Of a DNA stretch of 64,000 nt, positions 7,830-15,726 are shown one piece after another. Origin of the DNA: an uncultured Bacteriovoracaceae bacterium (GTDB lineage Bacteria > Bdellovibrionota > Bacteriovoracia > Bacteriovoracales > Bacteriovoracaceae). The position numbers and the translations under genes are program-made. Below the pieces are notes generated by a model that saw only the letters and a list, made by a program, of their open reading frames with translations, was not told the DNA's origin and made no database searches. The DNA is taken from contig CALFYV010000090.1 of the NCBI GenBank assembly GCA_937952395.1, forward strand, positions 1 through 64,000, read 5' to 3'. The stretch's first letter is position 1, and each line of letters opens with the position of its first letter.

Positions 7830-9291
7830 TACGATCAAACACCTCAGCCCAATTATCTGGCTCTTGTTGTCGGAACAACATTACAGATTCATACCAATCA
7901 TTATCCGATCCCTCCAGGCCCCACCTCCAGTCAGGATTAAATGGTATAAGAGCATAGGTTTTTTTACCCATCGCTCCTGCCAGATGTAACAAAGATGTAT
8001 CCACAGTTATAATCAAATCCATCTTATTTAGCAATTCAACCGTGTCGCCAAAATCCTTCATATAAGGCGATAAGTCAACTATATTCATATCATCACAATC
8101 TTCAGTTAAATCAACTTCTTGGTTAGTTGTAAGATGATATCTTTTTCCAAGCTCCTTTTGGAAACTAAAAAGTTTAACTCTATTTAATTTTTCTATTTGT
8201 TTGAAATATTTCAACAATAATGATCGTTTAGAATCATTGGGATGAGCAGGATTTCCAGCCCAGGCAATTCCTATTTTGTAAAAATTTTCATATGCTTCTA
8301 AACGATTCTCTCCTTTGGGGAAAATATAAGAATTTGATTTCATAAAGTGTTCTGGTGTTTTTTTATCCAATAAAAATGGGAGGCTCAAAACCGAACAATG
8401 ATAATCAAACCTTTCTTCTTTTGACACAATGTCAAACAACGGGGCAAGTTCATCAGAGGTATCCACAATTACATTCGCACCCATTTTTTTTAATTCCGGA
8501 ATGAAGCGAGCGAACTGAATCATATCTCCCACTCCTTGCTCACAATATACTGCTATCTTTTTGTTTTTTAAACTTTTTATCCCGTCCCAAGCATTCTCGG
8601 GCTGATATTTAGGGCTGAATCTTCGCATAGAGGATTTTTCACTTCGCCAGTAAGGAATTCTATATTCGTATTCTTTCCAAGCATTATTCCAATCTTTGGC
8701 AAAAAAATAAGCATATGCTAAATCAACATGTGCCGCATAGTTTTGTGGTTCTAGTTTAATTGCTTCTTGAAAAGATCGAATGGCATCTTCTATTTGTTTT
8801 TTTTGTCCATATGCACTTCCCAGGTTAATCCAAACATTAGCACTTGGATTAATTTTAGTCAAAGATTCAAAGTGTTGAATTGACTTGTCAAGTTGCCCAG
8901 AGGCTCGCAATATCAACCCTTTGTTCCCTAGGAAATTATAATTATTTACTTTTAATTCAATAGCTCTATCTGCATGTTGTAGAGCTTCTTCAAATTTACC
9001 AATATTCAAATAAGCCAAAGCAATATTGTTATGATTCTCAGCATTTGCTTCATCTAATTCAATTGCTTGATTAAAGACTTCTATGGACTTCATAAATTTA
9101 CGTTGTTTAGATAAAATCAATCCATATAATTGTAAACCTTTTAAATTGTGTCCATCAACCCTCAGCAATTGATAAGCTACAATTTCTGCTTCTTTATATT
9201 GTTCACTAAGAAACAACCTTTCAATTTTAGATAAAGCTTGCTCTATTAGTTCTTCTAAATTAATTCCAAGTTTTTCTAGTTCTTTATTCAT
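7807..9291 (-). CDS. TPR protein with GT9-like glycosyltransferase C-terminus
   Basis: 494 residues from the ATG at 9291; the longer frame adds an unlikely Phe-rich stretch. Residues about 15-260 contain tandem tetratricopeptide repeats (ANAENHNNIALAYLNIGKFEEAL and similar 34-residue units). The C-terminal 200 residues have the glycosyltransferase B-fold landmarks GIAWAGNP, DLSPYMKDFGDTVELLNKMDLIITVDTSLLHLAGAMGKK and WRWGLEG, as in proteins pairing TPRs with heptosyltransferase-like domains. It probably glycosylates a protein or surface glycan. Divergently transcribed from the small CxC genes at 9325. Confidence 0.75.
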   Translation of the reverse strand: MNKELEKLGINLEELIEQALSKIERLFLSEQYKEAEIVAYQLLRVDGHNLKGLQLYGLILSKQRKFMKSIEVFNQAIELDEANAENHNNIALAYLNIGKFEEALQHADRAIELKVNNYNFLGNKGLILRASGQLDKSIQHFESLTKINPSANVWINLGSAYGQKKQIEDAIRSFQEAIKLEPQNYAAHVDLAYAYFFAKDWNNAWKEYEYRIPYWRSEKSSMRRFSPKYQPENAWDGIKSLKNKKIAVYCEQGVGDMIQFARFIPELKKMGANVIVDTSDELAPLFDIVSKEERFDYHCSVLSLPFLLDKKTPEHFMKSNSYIFPKGENRLEAYENFYKIGIAWAGNPAHPNDSKRSLLLKYFKQIEKLNRVKLFSFQKELGKRYHLTTNQEVDLTEDCDDMNIVDLSPYMKDFGDTVELLNKMDLIITVDTSLLHLAGAMGKKTYALIPFNPDWRWGLEGSDNDWYESVMLFRQQEPDNWAEVFDRISPRITF

Positions 9292-9324
9292 ATAATTATA
9301 AGAGAAATAACACGTATATATTAC

Positions 9325-9453
9325 ATGCAAAAAACGAGCAAGAAAAAAGGATGTGGTTGTGGTGGAAACAATCAAACCTTTGTGTTTAAAAAAAGGATTG
9401 CCAGAGAAATTGCTCCAAAAACAACAAAAAAAAATAAAATAAAACTTATGTAA
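9325..9453 (+). CDS. 42-residue Cys/Gly and Lys-rich protein
   Basis: Read directly: ATG at 9325, TAA at 9451. It encodes a basic peptide with a KKGCGCGGNN motif near the N-terminus and a KTTKKNKIK tail. The following gene (9465) has the related start MGCNCGKRK, so the two appear to be a tandem pair of tiny CxC proteins, as often seen in T4-like phages. Possible metal or nucleic-acid binder. Confidence 0.55.
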   Translation: MQKTSKKKGCGCGGNNQTFVFKKRIAREIAPKTTKKNKIKLM

Positions 9454-9464
9454 AGGAATATCAT

Positions 9465-9662
9465 ATGGGTTGCAATTGCGGAAAAAGAAAAACTCAGCCA
9501 CGAAGAACGCCCACAAAGCTTCCAAACCATACGCTGATTTCGTCTCAAAATAAAAGAAATGCGGAAGCCGAGAACATCAAAAGTCAAAGCTTAAACAGCA
9601 ACAGACGTTCTGTAGAGAGAAAACGTAGAGAGGCCATTTTCAAAAAATTAGGAAGGATTTAG
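9465..9662 (+). CDS. 65-residue basic CxC protein
   Basis: Starts MGCNCGKRKTQPRR; strongly basic throughout, ending in an Arg/Lys helix (RRSVERKRREAIFKKL). AAAGGA lies 8 bases before the ATG. Small MGCxCG proteins occur in many T4-type phages without known function. Its end overlaps the convergent gene at 9640 by 23 bases. Confidence 0.6.
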   Translation: MGCNCGKRKTQPRRTPTKLPNHTLISSQNKRNAEAENIKSQSLNSNRRSVERKRREAIFKKLGRI

Positions 9663-10494
9663 TTGGAATATAACCATCTAGATTAATTTTATATTCAAAA
9701 TCCTTACATTCCCAATTGGATGCGTCTATAGGTCCATTTAATATAGGACATTGCATAATCCACTTGGATTTTAAATTCTCTTCGGCCCAATAAATTTGAA
9801 TTATTTTAGGAACATAATAATCATTTATTTTATAATGATTTAAAACTTCGGCACTTACCACTAGGGAGCCATCCAAATTATAAATATAATGTCCTAAAAA
9901 AGCCAATTTAACAGGATCGATAACATATATTCTTATAATGGGATGTCCCATCACACTGAATTTTCGCTGAGAAACTATGATTAATTCGCCTTGTTTAAAT
10001 ACCAAAGCCCCATTTAAGTCAATTTCATTAACTCCAATGATTTCTTTCATCCACATTGGGTGAAAGGGTGTTTTTAATCTAGTTTTATGTAAATCTTCGT
10101 GTTTAGCATAATACAACGCTTGTGGCCTCATTCGTTTAGACCAAAACCAAAATATCTCTGAATTAGAACCTATATCTGATTCCTCTCCCAAAAAAGAATA
10201 AATCAACATCCTAAAATTTAACTTTTTTTCATATGCCAACGTAGCTTTTAACTGAGAACCTAAGATAACGTCATCTGTTTGCATAATAATTTCAGGATAT
10301 CTGATATTTTTAATCATTGCGTTTCTACAGTTCATCTCTAATAAGATATTATTGTCTGTAGAATCGATGGGCTCAGATAATTGCTCTGGTTTCAGGTAAA
10401 GAGGCTTAGTTGTCTCGGGGTTTGGGGTCAGAAAAGCATGTAAAATAAAGAAAACTAATAGAAAAGATATAGTTAAATAAATAATTCTTGACAT
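9640..10494 (-). CDS. membrane-anchored protein of a type reminiscent of Planctomycetes
   Basis: 284 residues. A hydrophobic N-terminus (IIYLTISFLLVFFILHAFL) would anchor it in the membrane or act as an uncleaved signal. The body contains LNFRMLIYSFLGEESDIGSNSEIFWFWSKRM and ALYYAKHEDL. I recall closely similar D-x-GSN-x-x-FWFW-x-KR strings in LolA-like lipoproteins annotated in planctomycete genomes; this is from memory and unverified. A LolA/LppX-type beta-shell that handles lipids or lipoproteins is possible. It may be a host-derived gene. Confidence 0.55.
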   Translation of the reverse strand: MSRIIYLTISFLLVFFILHAFLTPNPETTKPLYLKPEQLSEPIDSTDNNILLEMNCRNAMIKNIRYPEIIMQTDDVILGSQLKATLAYEKKLNFRMLIYSFLGEESDIGSNSEIFWFWSKRMRPQALYYAKHEDLHKTRLKTPFHPMWMKEIIGVNEIDLNGALVFKQGELIIVSQRKFSVMGHPIIRIYVIDPVKLAFLGHYIYNLDGSLVVSAEVLNHYKINDYYVPKIIQIYWAEENLKSKWIMQCPILNGPIDASNWECKDFEYKINLDGYIPTKSFLIF

Positions 10495-10560
10495 AACGGT
10501 AAAATTGTATTTTTTACCTATATATAGATAAGATTAAACCTATTATTGGAGATAATTCGA

Positions 10561-11199
10561 ATGTTGTCATATAAGCAGTGGAAAACCTTAAACGAGTCTT
10601 TTGATACAAACTTGGGCCTCGGTCAGCCCCAAAGCCTTGGCGTCAGAAGCGAAAATGGCCCAACACTAGATGAATTTTTGACTCTTTTAGATGAAAAAAA
10701 GAAGATGAAGAAAAAAATGTTGGGTGAAAAGCCTGATGTAGAGATCGATGTAGAAGACGATGAAACTGGCGATGGCGAAATGGTCGAACCATCTTCTGTA
10801 AAAGATAAAAAGAAAATTGATGTCGATGTAGATGTCGATGATGAAGTCGAAGACGATATGGATGACGACGACATGGACGACATGGAAGATACAGAAGATA
10901 TGGACGACGAACAACTAATGATGATGAAGAAGAAATCTAAGAAGAAAATGAAAAAGTGTTCTAGCAAGAAAATGAAGAAAAAAATGAAGAAGGAAAACGT
11001 AGAAGTTGATCCTTGGCTTCAATCTGTCACAAATATGCTGAAATATAATGATGGAAAAAGCTGGGATGGTTTGGCTTCTCAGAACGAAGACGCCTTAATT
11101 CCTGCCTCTGATCCTAATGCCGAGTTTGCTCAAGAACCCGGTCCTGGTGAGGTGGGATATGCCCCTCAAGGCAAAGTTGGAGACTTCTTCAGCAGCTAA
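10561..11199 (+). CDS. acidic/basic low-complexity protein with shared N-terminal motif
   Basis: 212 residues from ATG 10561 (GGAG 9 bases upstream; the TTG at 10546 is rejected). It opens with MLSYKQWKTLNESF, one of the shared aromatic N-termini, with L-N-E as a possible prohead-protease site. Residues about 60-125 are a long Asp/Glu run with Met, then a Lys/Met run (KKKSKKKMKK) to about 145. The C-terminus is ordered-looking with PWLQSVTNMLKY. The charge pattern recalls T4 internal head or scaffold-core proteins. Followed by a strong terminator. Confidence 0.65.
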   Translation: MLSYKQWKTLNESFDTNLGLGQPQSLGVRSENGPTLDEFLTLLDEKKKMKKKMLGEKPDVEIDVEDDETGDGEMVEPSSVKDKKKIDVDVDVDDEVEDDMDDDDMDDMEDTEDMDDEQLMMMKKKSKKKMKKCSSKKMKKKMKKENVEVDPWLQSVTNMLKYNDGKSWDGLASQNEDALIPASDPNAEFAQEPGPGEVGYAPQGKVGDFFSS

Positions 11200-11216
11200 T
11201 TACAAAGGTTTAATCT

Positions 11217-11244
11217 AAAAAGCCCGCTTTAAGCGGGCTTTTTT
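11217..11244 (+). terminator. intrinsic terminator
   Basis: A GC-rich near-palindrome (GCCCGCTTTAAGCGGGC) flanked by A-run and T-run ends the gene at 10561-11199 and overlaps the end of the convergent epimerase gene; the symmetry suggests bidirectional function. Confidence 0.85.
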
Positions 11245-12199
11245 ATTGGCGATTTATAGGAGCAAAACAAGCAGGATGTCCCATATTCAAAGCATCGCCT
11301 GTTATCATATCAATACATTTAATTAAATTAGTTTTAAAATCACTTGGCTGAAATTTTAAATGCTTTTTAATGCGGTCTATGTTGCACTGAGTGATTGACT
11401 GATAAGTGTCTTTTATTGGATTATCAATCCAATTAATATCAACAGACAATCCCAAATGATCACAAACCATTTGGACAATTTCTTCAAACGAAATAGAAAT
11501 ACCACCAGCACAATTAAAAATATCAACTCCGTTCCAGTCTAGTGCCTTCAAATTGGCTTTTACTACATCGTCAATATAAATCCAATCTCTCTTATAACTT
11601 CCTTGAAATAAAGAGGGCTTAGATTTACTTAAAATAGCACCAATGATTTGATAAATCATACTACTTCTTGTTTGCTTATGAGATTCTCCTGCGCCGAAAA
11701 CATTACAATATCGCAACCCAACAGCACTAACGCCTCGACGATTTTTAGCAAACTTCATTGCAAAATCATCAAACATGGCCTTGGAGCGACCATAGGGTGT
11801 TAGAGGTTCAATTCTGGTATGGTTTTCAACAAAAGGCGTAGGTTGCGATCCATATACCGCTGCACTTGAAGCGAATATGAACTTTTTGCAACCACACCAA
11901 TCATATAGAAAATTAAAAAGATATGACGGACCATCTAAGTTGGCCTTAAGCATGCCAATTTCATCTTCATCTTGCGTATAATTATTGGCAGCTAAATGAA
12001 AAACAGCATCAATCTTTTCTTTGGCTAAAGAAGTCCAATCGATTCCTGTTAATCCAGGGACATAGAGCTTTACTATACCATCAGGAATAGTATTTTCATT
12101 ATGATTACCAGTGATGCTAACACGGTGTCCAGCCGCCAATAAAGCTCTAGTTAAATTAGAACCTATAAATCCTGTGCCGCCTGTTACTAGTATGTTCAT
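11243..12199 (-). CDS. NAD-dependent epimerase/dehydratase (extended SDR)
   Basis: 318 residues. The Rossmann motif TGGTGFIG lies at 6-13, a FHLAANN strand near 67-73, SSAAVYG near 110-116 and the catalytic Y-GRS-K near 134-138; later CNVFG and FQGSYKRDWIYIDDVVKA fit UDP-glucose 4-epimerase relatives. It acts on a nucleotide sugar. It overlaps the alpha/beta hydrolase gene by 4 bases (ATGA) so the two are coupled. It belongs with the glycan theme of the window but lies outside the main sugar operon. Confidence 0.85.
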   Translation of the reverse strand: MNILVTGGTGFIGSNLTRALLAAGHRVSITGNHNENTIPDGIVKLYVPGLTGIDWTSLAKEKIDAVFHLAANNYTQDEDEIGMLKANLDGPSYLFNFLYDWCGCKKFIFASSAAVYGSQPTPFVENHTRIEPLTPYGRSKAMFDDFAMKFAKNRRGVSAVGLRYCNVFGAGESHKQTRSSMIYQIIGAILSKSKPSLFQGSYKRDWIYIDDVVKANLKALDWNGVDIFNCAGGISISFEEIVQMVCDHLGLSVDINWIDNPIKDTYQSITQCNIDRIKKHLKFQPSDFKTNLIKCIDMITGDALNMGHPACFAPINRQ

Positions 12200-12840
12200 T
12201 TATAGCCTAATCTGGGCGCTATAATTCTAGAGCTAGAGATAATATCATCATAAGTGATCATGTGACCACCTTTTTCGCCTTCAAGAGGATAAAAACTATA
12301 CCCTTTTTCTTCCAATGCATCAACCATTGGCAGATATCTTTCCTCCCAATCGAAGACAATATCATCCAGATTGTGAGTAAGAACAATGGGCATTTCTTTA
12401 TGTTCTTCTTTACATTCTGGCAAGTTATGTGGTTCCAAAATGGCCCCTGCATGACAAACAACACCAGCCAATTCTTGCTCAGAATGAGCAGCAACATTGA
12501 CACTCATAACACCGCCAGCAGAAAACCCTGCAATAGCGACTCTTCTTCTAGGAATAGAATATATTTCTTGAATCTGATCGAGCACGCCCTCAATTGTTTT
12601 GCGTGCTTTAGGCAGTCCTGAAACCGCACGATGTTGTCTTTTAGAATCCCTAGGCATAGGATACCATTCCCTAGCCCGTGGCGTGATAACAACAAAAACA
12701 GTATTTGGAAAGTCGGTAACTTCTATCCAGGCGGAAGCAAGGTGAATGCCTACTTGACTGCGACCGGGCAGAATAAGCATGCAGCTAGTGGGAGTCACTT
12801 GTTTTTCAGGGGTAAACACACACCATCTAGGTTCCAACAT
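12196..12840 (-). CDS. alpha/beta hydrolase (esterase/dienelactone-hydrolase-like)
   Basis: 214 residues from ATG 12840, which has GAGGAG 10 bases upstream; a start 18 bases earlier overlaps that site. Nucleophile elbow GFSAGG, an acid in NLDDIVF and a His in GGHMITYDD give the catalytic triad in order. Size is that of small carboxylesterases or PHB-depolymerase-like hydrolases. It is coupled to the downstream epimerase and follows the amidoligase-type gene. Substrate unknown, perhaps an ester on a glycan. Confidence 0.8.
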   Translation of the reverse strand: MLEPRWCVFTPEKQVTPTSCMLILPGRSQVGIHLASAWIEVTDFPNTVFVVITPRAREWYPMPRDSKRQHRAVSGLPKARKTIEGVLDQIQEIYSIPRRRVAIAGFSAGGVMSVNVAAHSEQELAGVVCHAGAILEPHNLPECKEEHKEMPIVLTHNLDDIVFDWEERYLPMVDALEEKGYSFYPLEGEKGGHMITYDDIISSSRIIAPRLGYK

Positions 12841-13777
12841 TGATTTTCCACTCCTCATACAAGTCTTTTGGACGATTTTTGGACAATTTGAAAATTTTTG
12901 AATATAACTCAGACGGCAAGAAGTTTTTGATGTAATTTAAAAATTCCTGGCCTTTGGATGTGTTAGACGCATCAACAATCTTACGCAATTTATCTACATC
13001 ATATCCGACACACTTGTAGCATTGAGATGGATGGAAATCTGGCTCGGTCCAAGCTTCATAACTATCTAGTCTTTTTTCATCTATTTGCCAAAGTTCTTTC
13101 CACCTGCCTTCCTTAATAAACTTCAGAACAAATTCACAAGTATCATAGACAAATTCCGCTCGCTCGGGAGAAGCTAACCAGAAATTGCCCAATGTTCTGT
13201 ATTCCACGCCATAAGGAGGTATTCTGTGGCGGCCAGTTTGACCATATAGTTTTTTGCGGGTCTTAGTAGTAGTGTCACCATCGATATAAATCGAAGGCAA
13301 CCCTAAGAATAAATCCAAAAGAAAAATGGAAACAAAACAGTTATTATCTCTTAAAATTGTAGACCCAACATGAACGTGACCGCCCGCCGTGCGGAGCCGA
13401 GTATTTTCTAGCAAAGTCTCATCGGGAATTATTTTTTCCATTTGATACGCACACATCTCTGGCATGCAACCGATTTTCATTGCATGGGGATGTTGCAATT
13501 GGCTTTGGGAAAAATAATGTGCGGCCTTAGGCAGGAGTCTATAGGGGTGGACATGTTCAGCATATTGTTGAATACAATCTTGCAGATTAGTTATAAAATC
13601 TTCTTTGGATTTACCTGGACGGACTGCACATTCGGCTAAAACATTATCATAATAAACACTATGTTTGCCAAGTTTTTTGCGACAATTTTTTGTGCCCTTG
13701 ACTACACCAATAGCACTATAAATCTTTCCATTTTTGGAAAGCATAAATTCTGGGTCCGTTCCCAACGAAAACTTCAT
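12827..13777 (-). CDS. amidoligase (phage COOH-NH2 ligase type 2 family)
   Basis: 316 residues, starting at MKFSLGTDPEFML (ATG 13777; GAGG upstream). The GTDPEFML opening, VYYDNVLAECAVRP, AGGHVHVG and VEYRTLGNFWL are hallmarks, from memory, of the phiEco32-type amidoligase family, which shares the glutamine-synthetase fold and uses ATP to join a carboxylate to an amine. Such genes are usually found in phages with glutamine amidotransferase or ATP-grasp genes; a class II amidotransferase is at 59948. The next gene upstream (13780-14526) is likely its partner. Confidence 0.8.
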   Translation of the reverse strand: MKFSLGTDPEFMLSKNGKIYSAIGVVKGTKNCRKKLGKHSVYYDNVLAECAVRPGKSKEDFITNLQDCIQQYAEHVHPYRLLPKAAHYFSQSQLQHPHAMKIGCMPEMCAYQMEKIIPDETLLENTRLRTAGGHVHVGSTILRDNNCFVSIFLLDLFLGLPSIYIDGDTTTKTRKKLYGQTGRHRIPPYGVEYRTLGNFWLASPERAEFVYDTCEFVLKFIKEGRWKELWQIDEKRLDSYEAWTEPDFHPSQCYKCVGYDVDKLRKIVDASNTSKGQEFLNYIKNFLPSELYSKIFKLSKNRPKDLYEEWKINVGT

Positions 13778-13779
13778 AT

Positions 13780-14526
13780 TCAATCCTCATACCAAGAAGG
13801 CATTTTAAGCTTAGGTGATTCCATAGCAAATCCAACGATGCCGTAGGAATTGTGCATTGTACCTGTGTCTACGTCGCTTGGATAGTTATTTTCTATCTTG
13901 CTTCCAAAAATTTTCTTGTCGCCCGAAGAAAGAATTCTAAAGATTCCTTTTTCTGCTGATGCGAGTCGTGATTTATCAACTGACTGATAACACGGTTTAT
14001 TACCAGCAACGACATCTTTAATGTAATCTTGATATGGTTGATCAGTGTCGTAACCAAATCCAACACGGATTAAAAGAGAATACATAGAAATCATTGGAGG
14101 ACTTTTTATCCAACGACTGCTAGCTTCGAACAACCACACCCCACAACGAGCATATTGTTTTGGCGGCATCTCGCATCGATAAACTTTGGTTTTTCTCAAT
14201 TTTAAATCATCTTCTATTTGATGAAGAAAATTCAAACAATGAGGAACCTTGGTTTTAAATTGGACATCAGAAGAATTTGTGACCAACAACTTGGTTTTAG
14301 TCAGAGAAACCTCGGGATGCTTTGTGGGATTATAGGTAAAACCATAGATAGACCGTGTTTTTTTGTTCACATAGCCCTGAACAGCGTCCTGCAAATAATC
14401 TTTACAAAAAGCAAATGGAGATACCTGTTTATCATCTGGAGACAGGAAGGCAAATTCAACCCCTGATGAGATGGCCTGATTAAGGGATTGTTTTTCGTCG
14501 AGCCAATTAACTTTCTTAACTTTCAT
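13780..14526 (-). CDS. hypothetical protein adjoining the amidoligase
   Basis: 248 residues from ATG 14526, with GAGGT 8 bases upstream. It has no motif I can name. Conserved-looking features are a WLDEKQSLNQAI start, an FGYDTDQPYQDYIKDVV segment, a MPPKQYARCGVWLFEASSRWIKSPP segment and a C-terminal GIVGFAMESPKLKMP. Only 2 bases separate it from the amidoligase, so the two probably act together. A ligand-binding or amidotransferase-accessory role is speculation. Confidence 0.55.
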   Translation of the reverse strand: MKVKKVNWLDEKQSLNQAISSGVEFAFLSPDDKQVSPFAFCKDYLQDAVQGYVNKKTRSIYGFTYNPTKHPEVSLTKTKLLVTNSSDVQFKTKVPHCLNFLHQIEDDLKLRKTKVYRCEMPPKQYARCGVWLFEASSRWIKSPPMISMYSLLIRVGFGYDTDQPYQDYIKDVVAGNKPCYQSVDKSRLASAEKGIFRILSSGDKKIFGSKIENNYPSDVDTGTMHNSYGIVGFAMESPKLKMPSWYED

Positions 14527-14569
14527 AAAAAATACCTCATACAAGAAGTCAACAAAATGCCTGCCAAGT

Positions 14570-14577
14570 CATAAATA
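14570..14577 (+). promoter_or_regulatory. late-promoter-like box CATAAATA
   Basis: CATAAATACTG lies 6 bases before ATG 14584 (3 before the in-frame GTG 14581). No ribosome-binding site lies between it and the gene, matching the arrangement seen at several other first genes. Confidence 0.5.
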
Positions 14578-14583
14578 CTGGTG

Positions 14584-14898
14584 ATGAGAGAACTTCGATT
14601 TAAAGAATGGCTCGCCAACTTGGATTCGAAAAAACCTGTTTTCAGCGATTATGAGGTGGCCAGCATGTATTTTCACAACAACCAGCTAAAAGTCCGGGAA
14701 ATCGCCCAAAAATGCGGTCGGTCCATAGGGGAAGTATACCGAATTTTACATCGGTTTGGAAGTCCGAATCGACAAATTTCAAACCACGAAAACGTTCTTT
14801 CATTTGCTGATGCTGGGTTTCCTATAAACAAAATTGCGGAATTCACAGGATATACACCCAGAAACGTTAGATACATACTAAAAAAACAAGAAGGGTAA
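14584..14898 (+). CDS. HTH protein with shared N-terminal motif
   Basis: 104 residues (105 if the GTG at 14581 is used). It begins MRELRFKEWLANLD, the shared aromatic peptide, then carries two HTH-like segments: NNQLKVREIAQKCGRSIGEVYRILHRFG (about 38-65) and FPINKIAEFTGYTPRNVRYIL (about 79-99). The double HTH suggests a DNA-binding protein, and the N-terminal peptide suggests packaging with the genome. The structural-type gene at 14902 follows after 3 bases. Confidence 0.6.
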   Translation: MRELRFKEWLANLDSKKPVFSDYEVASMYFHNNQLKVREIAQKCGRSIGEVYRILHRFGSPNRQISNHENVLSFADAGFPINKIAEFTGYTPRNVRYILKKQEG

Positions 14899-14901
14899 AT
14901 T

Positions 14902-15726
14902 GTGGTAGCAACAGCCTCCGATTTGTCATTAGTTCTGACGGGCGGTGGATCAAATTCTGATCCTAATTCCTCTTTAGGGGGAAATCCGTCATCTACTCCC
15001 ATCACTGGTGTCTTAAATAATTTATTTGATAATATATCGGATTCAGAGGCTATTTCAGGAAAGACAGATTATCGTTGCATTTATTTATTCAATGATAGCA
15101 CATCGAATACTTTCTATGACACAAAATTGTATATTGGTTCAGGAGCCACGGGGCAAATTCAGCTTGGAATCACATCAGTTAAAGATGTTCAAAAAATCAC
15201 AATTGTAGGAGGAGCAACAGGAGGCTCTTTTGAAATTGCTTATACACCGCCCGGTTTATCTGAAGAAACACAAACAGTCAATTATAACGCCAATGCTGCA
15301 ACGTGGGCCAGCAACTTAGAAACGGCAATCAATGCTATTTCAACTTTATCTGCTGATGTTGTCGCTGGCGGCACGCCATCTGATAGAACGTTTACTATAA
15401 CATTTACAGACTATAGAGATCACGATCTTTTAGGTTTAGATATATCTTCTTTAAGCGCACCGGGAAGTCTTAGCGGCTCAATTTCAAAAGTAACCGTAGG
15501 AGCACCGATAAATTTAATACCAGATACTCTTGATGCAGATACGACTCCACCTACAGGGGTTACTTTTACATCACCCACCATTGGCTCTCCATTAGAAATT
15601 GGAACTATATATCCAGAAGAAGGTTTGCCAATATGGATTAAAAGAACCACGACCGCAGGTGCGACGGCTACTTTAGGCATTGGATTTACTCTCAAGGTTT
15701 CAATAAGTCCAGTAGACACATCTTAA
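14902..15726 (+). CDS. putative virion structural protein
   Basis: 274 residues with a GTG start 3 bases after the preceding stop. Composition is Thr/Ser/Gly-rich and beta-strand-like. YRCIYLFNDSTSNTFYDTKLYIG resembles a phage surface-protein strand set. Residues about 98-200 (VQKITIVGGATGGSFEIAYTP...VNYNANAATWASNLETAINAI) fit a repeat-type beta domain found in large surface proteins. A tail or fibre accessory role is inferred. It ends convergently with the protease gene (4-base overlap). Confidence 0.55.
   Translation: MVATASDLSLVLTGGGSNSDPNSSLGGNPSSTPITGVLNNLFDNISDSEAISGKTDYRCIYLFNDSTSNTFYDTKLYIGSGATGQIQLGITSVKDVQKITIVGGATGGSFEIAYTPPGLSEETQTVNYNANAATWASNLETAINAISTLSADVVAGGTPSDRTFTITFTDYRDHDLLGLDISSLSAPGSLSGSISKVTVGAPINLIPDTLDADTTPPTGVTFTSPTIGSPLEIGTIYPEEGLPIWIKRTTTAGATATLGIGFTLKVSISPVDTS

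Noticed and set aside
9294..9525. N-terminal extension of the TPR-glycosyltransferase
   Set aside because: It is Phe-rich, antisense to two small CxC genes, and the TPR region begins right after the internal ATG at 9291.
10623..10967. Minus-strand frame rich in Ser, Ile and Phe
   Set aside because: It is the mirror of the Asp/Lys-rich coding stretch of the gene at 10561.
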